The translations under genes and the position numbers were made by a program. Positions 1-5,415 of a stretch of 8,197 nt of DNA are shown one piece after another. The stretch covers positions 1-8,197 of the forward strand of contig PWPZ01000231.1 of NCBI GenBank assembly GCA_003556985.1, written 5' to 3'. Source of the DNA: Bacteroidota bacterium. Lineage in GTDB: Bacteria > Bacteroidota > Bacteroidia > Bacteroidales > PUMT01. How positions within the stretch are numbered: the first letter of the stretch is position 1; the number at the start of each line of letters is the position of its first letter. The notes beneath the pieces were generated by a model. That model was not told the origin of the DNA. It was given only the letters and a program-made list of their open reading frames with translations, and made no database searches.

Positions 1-1053
1 GCCGCCAATCCTTTTGTTACCGAGCTTGGCCCCCCCGAAACGGCTTCCGGCCGGCTCAATCTAACTCAGGCGCTTAACGCTATTGCTACCTGGATTGCCC
101 CTTTAATGATCGTGGTCCTTATTCTACCTGCAGCTATTCCCGCTGTTACAGAAGGGGTTGGCGGCGTTCTTGAAGGCGGAATAACTCCCTCAGACCTTCT
201 TCTTCCCTTTATGTTGATTGCAGTCATCGTTCTGTTGATTGCCATTGCAGTGCGCCTTATAAAACTTCCGGTACTGAGCCAGGAAGGTACAGGTAACTTT
301 GCCACCGTTTTTAAATACCGGCATGTTCTGCTGGGGGCATTTGCAATATTTTGTTATGTGGGTGCAGAGGTAGGTATTGGTACTGCCATTTCCTCCTATA
401 TTGTTCAGCCCGGAATGGGAGGAGGAATCAGCAGGGAGCTTGCCATGAAATTTGTTGGTTTATACTGGGCCGGCGCTATGATAGGACGTTTGTTCGGAGC
501 AATCTCGCTGTCAGATATAAAAAGGAAGGAATTAAAGCTTGTTTTTGCCGGAATAGTTATGATCTGGGCATTTGTTGTCGGCTATGTGACCCTTGATTTC
601 AATGTTACCATGGCCCTGACATTCTTTGGCTTTGCCATTGTTAACTATGCGCTTATGCAGCTTGGTAAAGGAAAGGCCAACCTGGTTCTTTCGGTATTTG
701 CGATTGCTGCCGTTGCCCTGGCCATTACCTCTATGCTTTCAACCGGCAGGGTTGCCCTTTGGACAATTGTGACGATCGGACTGTTCAACTCGGTGATGTT
801 CCCCAATATTTTCTCGCTTGCAGTGAAGGGCCTCGACAGAAGTGAAGTTAGCCTGGCCTCGGGTATTATAAATACACTGATAGTTGGTGGGGCAATCATT
901 CCCGTTCTTATGGGTATGGTAGGAGATGCTTTCAATATCCAGTATTCATTTATCGTACCAGTTCTTTGCTACCTGTATATTTTATATTACGCACTTATTG
1001 GCAGCAAGCTCAAGCCAATGGGAGAAACAGCTGCTTCAGGCCCAACAGGCTGA
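1..1053 (+). CDS. FucP/GluP-family sugar:H+ symporter (MFS), 5'-truncated
   Basis: This is the C-terminal 350 residues of an inner-membrane MFS transporter of the fucose/glucose/galactose permease family, which brings a hexose or deoxyhexose into the cytoplasm with protons. The frame is open from base 1, so the first in-frame ATG (106) is internal. Visible family signatures are the early segment NPFVTELGPPETASGRLNL and, near the C-terminus, GLFNSVMFPNIFSLAVKGL followed by SGIINTLIVGGAIIP and SFIVPVLCYLYI. Hydrophobic helices alternate through the whole fragment, roughly eight or nine membrane spans. By comparison with family length, about 110-130 N-terminal residues lie upstream of the window. 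The stop is TGA at 1051-1053, followed 41 bp later by a strong terminator, so this is the last gene of its transcript. Family assignment is firm, but the substrate (fucose, glucose, galactose or other) cannot be read from the sequence. Confidence 0.92.
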   Translation, partial: AANPFVTELGPPETASGRLNLTQALNAIATWIAPLMIVVLILPAAIPAVTEGVGGVLEGGITPSDLLLPFMLIAVIVLLIAIAVRLIKLPVLSQEGTGNFATVFKYRHVLLGAFAIFCYVGAEVGIGTAISSYIVQPGMGGGISRELAMKFVGLYWAGAMIGRLFGAISLSDIKRKELKLVFAGIVMIWAFVVGYVTLDFNVTMALTFFGFAIVNYALMQLGKGKANLVLSVFAIAAVALAITSMLSTGRVALWTIVTIGLFNSVMFPNIFSLAVKGLDRSEVSLASGIINTLIVGGAIIPVLMGMVGDAFNIQYSFIVPVLCYLYILYYALIGSKLKPMGETAASGPTG

Positions 1054-1094
1054 TACAGTTAACGAAGGTAATACAGGATAGTTCTTATATACAC

Positions 1095-1123
1095 AAAGAG
1101 GCGGCCCCCCGGGCCGCCTCTTT
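1095..1123. terminator. Strong, probably bidirectional intrinsic terminator
   Basis: A perfect 13-bp inverted repeat (AAAGAGGCGGCCC / GGGCCGCCTCTTT) is separated by a CCC loop. It lies 41 bp after the transporter stop codon and downstream of the convergent minus-strand genes at 1185-2111. The stem ends in AAA/TTT on both sides, so either transcript makes a GC-rich hairpin followed by a short U run: TTTACTATT on plus, TTTGTGTATAT on minus. The U tracts are short, but the stem is very stable. Confidence 0.85.
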
Positions 1124-1184
1124 ACTATTGGGTGGTTCGCCGTGCATGGTAAATAACCTGGTGGTGAAAGTCCACTAAATAAAT

Positions 1185-1307
1185 CTATCCGGCTTTTGGT
1201 TTGTTGTCATGTGTTTTTCTTGAGGTGAATTTACGGAAAAACATATACGCAACCACCACGACAGTCAATATAAGAAAAAGCTTAATGTACGAAGTGTATA
1301 TATACAT
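1185..1307 (-). CDS. Possible 40-aa single-pass membrane protein
   Basis: Reading the minus strand from ATG at 1305-1307 to TAG at 1185-1187 gives 40 residues. The start is MYIYTSYIK, followed by a hydrophobic stretch LFLILTVVVVAYMFF (about residues 10-24), then a basic tail with RKFTSRKTHDNKPKAG. This is the pattern of a one-helix membrane protein with a positively charged, probably cytoplasmic C-terminus. It begins only 15 bp after the stop of the NlpC/P60 gene on the same strand, so it could be cotranscribed with it and end at the hairpin at 1095-1123. No Shine-Dalgarno sequence is visible, which is normal for Bacteroidota. I do not recognise a family. With 40 codons in a 199-bp gap, chance cannot be excluded; the hydrophobic-then-basic organisation is the main argument for it. 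Confidence 0.42.
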   Translation of the reverse strand: MYIYTSYIKLFLILTVVVVAYMFFRKFTSRKTHDNKPKAG

Positions 1308-1322
1308 ATTCGTTAGTTTTTG

Positions 1323-2111
1323 CTAATCGATCAGGTTTTTAATTATACTTAGTTTGTGTGTATACCTGTTTAATGTATGGTTGTAGATCCCCTTTTCGTC
1401 TATCCTGTCAAGCCTTACCATTCCGGAGGCATGAATTATATGCCCGTTCATGGCTAAAATTCCTGTATGGATGATTTTACCCTGCTCATTTTCAAAAAAG
1501 GCGAGATCTCCGGTCTGTGCATTGTCAATAAAGTCAACTCTTTTTCCCATCTTAACCTGCTGCCTTGAGTTTCTCGGCAATTGCCTGCCAAAAAGCTTGA
1601 AAACCGTCTGGGTTAGTCCGGAACAATCCATGCCGAAAGGATTTTTCCCACCCCATAAATAAGGGATATTCATAAATTTACTGGCAACCTGTTCAATGCA
1701 TTTTCTTAAATCATCGTCTTTATGAAACACTGGTTGCTGCCCACAGGTAAAAACAATTCCCCCTGCCTTGAATTTTCGGCCGGAAGGCTCATAATCATAC
1801 AGTAAGCTCCCCGCTGGAATGTAAAATTGCCGTTCATCCGAATTGCTCGTTACCGGCAAAAAAAGGCTGCCCAGTGTTTCAGGGTATGATCCGGTCAATT
1901 TGCCGGCCTGTTCATCCGGCACATCAGTTATCATGAGATTATTCACCCACCCCTGGTAACCATCTTCCGATAGTTTAACAAAACTCCACTTTTTCTGTTT
2001 TTCCAGTATAACTGCATGCTCTCCAAAAACTATCTGGGTAACCATTTCCCCGGTTTCTGAGGGTCCTGATCTGACGGGAATCACCGGCAGTAAAGAAACT
2101 ATGTTCTGCAT
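1323..2111 (-). CDS. NlpC/P60 (C40) endopeptidase with N-terminal SH3 domains, YkfC-like
   Basis: A 262-residue cysteine peptidase predicted to cleave gamma-D-glutamyl-diamino-acid bonds in peptides from peptidoglycan, as in the YkfC / dipeptidyl-peptidase VI group that acts on released wall peptides. Residues about 5-62 look like a bacterial SH3 domain (VIPVRSGPSE...GYQGWVN) and about 75-125 like a second SH3-like module. The catalytic NlpC/P60 domain is about 135-260: PYLWGG at 150-155, the nucleophile Cys163 in MDCSGL, His215 in IIHTG and a third polar residue His227 in IIHASG. All expected catalytic positions are present. There is no signal peptide or lipobox, so it is probably cytoplasmic and works in muropeptide recycling rather than on the intact wall. 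The length suits the two-SH3-plus-C40 architecture. The ATG at 2109-2111 has no Shine-Dalgarno sequence, but the SH3 domain starts right after it and no better start is seen. Confidence 0.9.
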   Translation of the reverse strand: MQNIVSLLPVIPVRSGPSETGEMVTQIVFGEHAVILEKQKKWSFVKLSEDGYQGWVNNLMITDVPDEQAGKLTGSYPETLGSLFLPVTSNSDERQFYIPAGSLLYDYEPSGRKFKAGGIVFTCGQQPVFHKDDDLRKCIEQVASKFMNIPYLWGGKNPFGMDCSGLTQTVFKLFGRQLPRNSRQQVKMGKRVDFIDNAQTGDLAFFENEQGKIIHTGILAMNGHIIHASGMVRLDRIDEKGIYNHTLNRYTHKLSIIKNLID

Positions 2112-2144
2112 ATCCCGGTTTAATATTAAAGATTATATAAATGA

Positions 2145-2152
2145 TAAATATA
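2145..2152 (-). promoter_or_regulatory. Possible -7 element for the NlpC/P60 gene
   Basis: On the minus strand this reads TATATTTA, seven of eight positions of the Bacteroidota -7 form TAnnTTTG, and lies 33 bp before the ATG of the endopeptidase gene. A well-spaced -33 TTTG is not evident; the nearest is about 25 bp away. Between the element and the start codon is a perfect palindrome TTTAATATTAAA at 2119-2130, which could be an operator but is so AT-rich that chance is likely. I see no convincing promoter for the divergent HD-phosphodiesterase gene in the rest of the spacer. Confidence 0.25.
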
Positions 2153-2297
2153 GTTTAATTTCCCGTCTGATATATAGCAAAACCAAATAATTTCCTGTAC
2201 TAAAAACCGGCAAAAAGTCAATTTCTCACCAGCATGTGAAATTTATACGGTTTTAATAACGTTTATGCGATTAACATAAAAATTCGTAGGTTTGTTT

Positions 2298-4445
2298 ATG
2301 GAAAAATTTCTGAAATTCATTAAAGATAATTACAACAGTATTTCTGTGATTTCTTTTTTTCTTGTCACAGCATTACTGATCCTGTATCTTTTACCCCGGG
2401 AAGGGAAATTCCGGTATGAATTTCAGCGCGGCCGGCCATGGCTTCATGAAACTCTGATCGCACCTTTTGATTTTCCTGTTTACAAGTCGGATCAGGAAGT
2501 CAGGGCAGAAAGAGATAGTGTGCTGCAAAATTTCCGGCCATATTTCCGGTATGACGGTCTGCTTTATGATTCTGTGATGGAAAGGTATTACGATAACCTT
2601 GAGAATCAATGGAAGTCTTATATACTGAACCGTTTTAATTTAACCGAAGAGCAGTTTAGCGGATTTGTAACAGACAACCATGAACTGATCTCTCTGTTCG
2701 ACAACTTTATTTTATTTAGTACCGGCTTTTACGATGAAGTTTATCAGCAGGGTATAATTGCACCCGGCGAAGTTGCCGATGAAGTTATTTCGGAAGAAAT
2801 GTCGATTGTCATCGTACGGAATAATATCGGTGAAAGGACTTCCCCGGAAAATTTCTTCCGGGAAAAAACTGCCTATGAATATGTCAGGAATGGCATTGAA
2901 GAGTGGACTCCTTCCATGACCTCCGGTAGCGTTTACCAGGAATTTGCGGCATTTATGAGTGATGTTGAATTTAGTGATTATATAATACCCAACCTTCATT
3001 TTGATCCCGTGATTACCAATCGTATGAGGCAAAGTCTTATTGATGATATTTCTCTGGCCAGGGGTATGGTGCAATCCGGTGAAAGGATTGTTTCCCAGGG
3101 GGACCTGGTAACAAATCATACTTACCGGATACTGGAATCATTGAGAAGGGAATATGAAATACGGCTGCGTGGCATGAATCTTAACCTGGTTTTACTCGGC
3201 CAGTTCATTCTTGTGTTTTCCCTGATGGCGGTTATGTATCTGTTTCTTTATTATTTCCGTCGCGAAATACTAATGAGTCCCATTAAATCATTATTTATAG
3301 TTTTTCTTTTATTCCTGATGGTGTCGGTACCAATAATATTCGTCAGATTCAGCACTATTAATTTCTATGTAATTCCTTTTGCAATAGCACCTATTATTAT
3401 CAGGACATTTTATGACGAGAGACTCGCATTGTTTTTGCATACCATCATACTGCTGCTTGTCGGTTTTTTTGCCCCCAACAGCTTTGAATTTCTGTTTTTG
3501 AATTATGTAATCGGACTGGTCGCAATATTCAGTCTGTCAAACCTCCATTTGCGGAGCAAACTCTTTTTAACGGCCGTGATCATAGTATTTTCATATTCTT
3601 TACTGTATTTCGGAATAGCTGTAACCCAGGAGCGCAGTATTGATACAATTGACTGGATGAACTTCGCCTGGTTTGGTGCCAATGGACTGCTCATACTTAC
3701 CACTTACCCGCTTCTGTATATTTTTGAAAAAACATTCGGTTTTATTTCCGACGGCACCCTGATGGAACTGTCTGATACAAATCAGCCTCTGTTACGAAAA
3801 CTTGCCGAGGAGGCACCGGGAACGTTTCAACATTCAATGCAGGTGGCAAACCTTGCCGAAACTGCTGTTCGCGAAGTAGGAGGTAATCCGCTGCTTGTCA
3901 GGACGGGGGCACTTTATCATGATATCGGTAAACTATCCAATCCCGGGTTTTTTATTGAAAATCAAACCTCGGGCTATAACCCTCACGATTCTCTGGAGTT
4001 TGAAGAAAGCGCACAGATGATAATATCACATGTTTCCAGGGGAGTGGAAATGGCCAGAAAGCATAATCTGCCCGAACAAATAATTGATTTTATCCAAACC
4101 CATCACGGAACCACCCGGGTTCAGTATTTTTACAGATCTTTTCTGCAAAAGCACCCCAATCAGGAGGTTGATCTGCAAAAATATACTTATCCGGGTCCAA
4201 AGCCATTTTCAAAGGAGACGGCAATATTAATGATGGCCGATTCAGTAGAAGCAGCTTCAAGGAGCCTTAAAGAAATAAGCCCTGAATCGATTAATCAGCT
4301 TGTGGAATCAATTATCAATAACCAGTTCAATGAAGAGCAGTTTAATGATGCAAACATAACTCTCAGGGATATTTCAACCGTTAAGGATATTTACAAGAGT
4401 AAATTAAAAAATATTTACCATGCCCGTGTAGTCTATCCTGATTAG
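2298..4445 (+). CDS. pgpH: 7TM-HD family phosphohydrolase, predicted c-di-AMP phosphodiesterase PgpH
   Basis: A 715-residue membrane enzyme of the PgpH/YqfF family; characterised members hydrolyse cyclic di-AMP to pApA. Domain order: one N-terminal membrane helix (about 15-32), a large extracytoplasmic 7TMR-HDED domain (about 35-290), seven membrane helices (about 297-319, 329-348, 354-372, 376-392, 396-413, 421-442, 458-477), then a cytoplasmic HD domain (about 495-690). Metal-ligand motifs are intact: H512 in TFQHSM, H541-D542 in YHDIGK, H578 in IISHV, H602 in THHGTT and D648 in MMADS. I chose ATG at 2298. An in-frame TTG at 2292 would add only two residues, and neither start has a clear Shine-Dalgarno sequence. 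It is transcribed away from the NlpC/P60 gene, across a 186-bp spacer, and converges with lolA. Full family length, no damage seen. Family call is firm; substrate is inferred from characterised relatives. Confidence 0.93.
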   Translation: MEKFLKFIKDNYNSISVISFFLVTALLILYLLPREGKFRYEFQRGRPWLHETLIAPFDFPVYKSDQEVRAERDSVLQNFRPYFRYDGLLYDSVMERYYDNLENQWKSYILNRFNLTEEQFSGFVTDNHELISLFDNFILFSTGFYDEVYQQGIIAPGEVADEVISEEMSIVIVRNNIGERTSPENFFREKTAYEYVRNGIEEWTPSMTSGSVYQEFAAFMSDVEFSDYIIPNLHFDPVITNRMRQSLIDDISLARGMVQSGERIVSQGDLVTNHTYRILESLRREYEIRLRGMNLNLVLLGQFILVFSLMAVMYLFLYYFRREILMSPIKSLFIVFLLFLMVSVPIIFVRFSTINFYVIPFAIAPIIIRTFYDERLALFLHTIILLLVGFFAPNSFEFLFLNYVIGLVAIFSLSNLHLRSKLFLTAVIIVFSYSLLYFGIAVTQERSIDTIDWMNFAWFGANGLLILTTYPLLYIFEKTFGFISDGTLMELSDTNQPLLRKLAEEAPGTFQHSMQVANLAETAVREVGGNPLLVRTGALYHDIGKLSNPGFFIENQTSGYNPHDSLEFEESAQMIISHVSRGVEMARKHNLPEQIIDFIQTHHGTTRVQYFYRSFLQKHPNQEVDLQKYTYPGPKPFSKETAILMMADSVEAASRSLKEISPESINQLVESIINNQFNEEQFNDANITLRDISTVKDIYKSKLKNIYHARVVYPD

Positions 4446-4490
4446 AGTTTTGCAAAAACATACATTCCCTTATAGAAGCTGAATTAATTA

Positions 4491-4518
4491 TTTGTGAGCA
4501 GTTTATCCTGAGTATAAT
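4491..4518 (+). promoter_or_regulatory. Promoter-like sequence before the candidate small RNA
   Basis: TTTG at 4491-4494, an 18-bp spacer, then TATAAT at 4513-4518. The TTTG and spacing are close to the Bacteroidota -33/-7 arrangement, while the -7 hexamer looks more like the general sigma-70 form. Transcription would start near 4523-4526, just where the inverted-repeat-rich segment begins. It lies after the stop of pgpH in a convergent spacer, where no promoter would be needed for the flanking genes. Confidence 0.35.
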
Positions 4519-4522
4519 AAGA

Positions 4523-4693
4523 TGCCGGGGCAGGCGCAATTCTGCCAAAATCATGCACAATTCTACTGTGGGAAGTTGGGCTTCGGACTTCACAGGCTTG
4601 TGCTTCTTTTCAGAAGTCTGAACTGAGCCTCCATCCGGGTAATCGGAGAGTCCCGCCCCGATTATTCTTAATCCTTCTGCAAGGATATTTTTA
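4523..4693 (+). ncRNA. Candidate structured small RNA (or structured 3' UTR of pgpH)
   Basis: This segment between convergent genes is full of complementary arms. CGGGGC 4526-4531 pairs with GCCCCG 4655-4660 and would close the structure. GCACAA 4555-4560 pairs with TTGTGC 4598-4603. Inside that, CTGT 4566-4569 pairs with ACAG 4592-4595 and GAAGT 4572-4576 with ACTTC 4587-4591. CTTCT 4603-4607 pairs with AGAAG 4612-4616 around a TTTC loop, and CTCC 4629-4632 with GGAG 4645-4648. It is preceded by a promoter-like sequence and ends in a terminator hairpin with a U tract. It carries no plausible protein. I could not match it to SRP RNA, RNase P RNA, tmRNA or a tRNA. 6S RNA remains possible but I see no diagnostic match. 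Alternatives are a structured 3' end of the pgpH mRNA or a relic of a repeat element. Confidence 0.38.
4671..4693 (+). terminator. Intrinsic terminator downstream of pgpH / candidate RNA
   Basis: ATCCTT (4671-4676), loop CTGC, AAGGAT (4681-4686), then ATTTTTA. The 6-bp stem followed by a five-T run reads as a terminator on the plus strand only; on the minus strand the stem is followed by TAAGAATAAT without a T run. It would end the pgpH transcript and/or the candidate small RNA. Confidence 0.6.
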
Positions 4694-4712
4694 CTTGCAT
4701 TTATATAAATTA

Positions 4713-5375
4713 TTACCAGCGCATGTCTATTATCTCCAGATCAGGATAATCTGATTCGTCAAAGACAAAGAACGAATCCAAAACCTGTTTGTCGGTGCTG
4801 TAATCATTTACTTTAAGGGTATAGCGGTTACCATCCTTGCCGGCAATTACTGCAGAATGGATAAAGTTGTTTTCAGTTTCAATAAAAAGCTTCACCGTGT
4901 GAAAATCATGGTTCCTGTCCAGTGGATGAAGATCTATTTCATAGAGCCTTTTTCCTTCCCTTGAAATTTCATCGATCAATCTGTACCTGAATTCTTCGTG
5001 GTAAAGGGTGAACAATTCTGCCGGATTGGACATCAGTCCCCCGTTCTCATCGGGATCGCTTATTATAACCTCGCTGACATCTGGCATATAGGTATATGTG
5101 GAAGTGCCATCAAACCATATCTCCATTCCCATTATGCTTAGCCTGTATTTTTCTCCCCTGATTGTTATCTCTCCGTCAAATTGTTCATAGATGGTATCAT
5201 CCTGAAGTGTGGACATGGAAACAGTAAAATTGACAAATACTGACGGGGCGGAGGTTGTATGTTCCGCCAGCCTGTCAAGTATTTCTCTGGCTTTATCATC
5301 CTGCTGTGCGTATCCATTGTAACTGCAGGAAAGCAGGATCACAATGATAAATGAAGTGATATGTTTTATTTGCAT
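4713..5375 (-). CDS. lolA: LolA-like periplasmic lipoprotein carrier
   Basis: A 220-residue exported protein of the LolA fold, the carrier that ferries lipoproteins from the inner-membrane Lol transporter across the periplasm to the outer membrane. Residues 1-23 form a signal peptide (hydrophobic SFIIVILL core, likely cleavage YA|QQ). The rest is beta-rich with the family layout: a first helix with AREILDRLAE, then strands such as FVNFTVSMSTL, GEITIRGEKYRLSI, MEIWFDGTSTYTYMP and VSEVIISDP, a helix SNPAELFTLY, and further strands to the end. It starts 40 bp after the ftsK stop on the same strand, so it is probably cotranscribed; ftsK followed by lolA is also the gene order in E. coli, which supports the call. 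One oddity: LLSC at 14-17 resembles a weak lipobox, so a lipid-anchored form cannot be excluded. LolA sequences diverge strongly, so the fold is surer than the exact role. Confidence 0.82.
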   Translation of the reverse strand: MQIKHITSFIIVILLSCSYNGYAQQDDKAREILDRLAEHTTSAPSVFVNFTVSMSTLQDDTIYEQFDGEITIRGEKYRLSIMGMEIWFDGTSTYTYMPDVSEVIISDPDENGGLMSNPAELFTLYHEEFRYRLIDEISREGKRLYEIDLHPLDRNHDFHTVKLFIETENNFIHSAVIAGKDGNRYTLKVNDYSTDKQVLDSFFVFDESDYPDLEIIDMRW

Positions 5376-5415
5376 CTGCCTGGTTGTAAAAATAACTTTT
5401 TCTAAAATGCATCTT

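Noticed and set aside
106..108. ATG at 106 as the start of the sugar transporter
   Set aside because: The frame is open upstream to base 1 and encodes the conserved NPFVTELGPPETASGRLNL segment, so this Met is internal and the gene is truncated by the window.
2292..2297. TTG at 2292 as start of pgpH
   Set aside because: It adds only two residues before an ATG at 2298, without a better ribosome-binding context; ATG preferred.
2712..3119. 135-codon minus-strand ORF inside pgpH
   Set aside because: Antisense to the extracytoplasmic domain of an intact gene, with no recognisable motif.
4448..4457. Palindrome TTTTGCAAAA after the pgpH stop as a terminator or operator
   Set aside because: Five-base arms without a loop cannot form a terminator hairpin, and the site is AT-rich enough to be chance.
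4381..4593. 70-codon minus-strand ORF between pgpH and lolA
   Set aside because: It overlaps the pgpH C-terminus antisense, shows no domain or sensible hydrophobic pattern, and crosses the inverted-repeat-rich RNA candidate. Treated as chance.
4523..4693. Identification of the structured spacer as SRP RNA, RNase P RNA or tmRNA
   Set aside because: The conserved SRP loop motif, the RNase P GAGGAAAGTCC-type motif and a tRNA-like acceptor with tag reading frame are all absent on both strands; left as an unassigned candidate.
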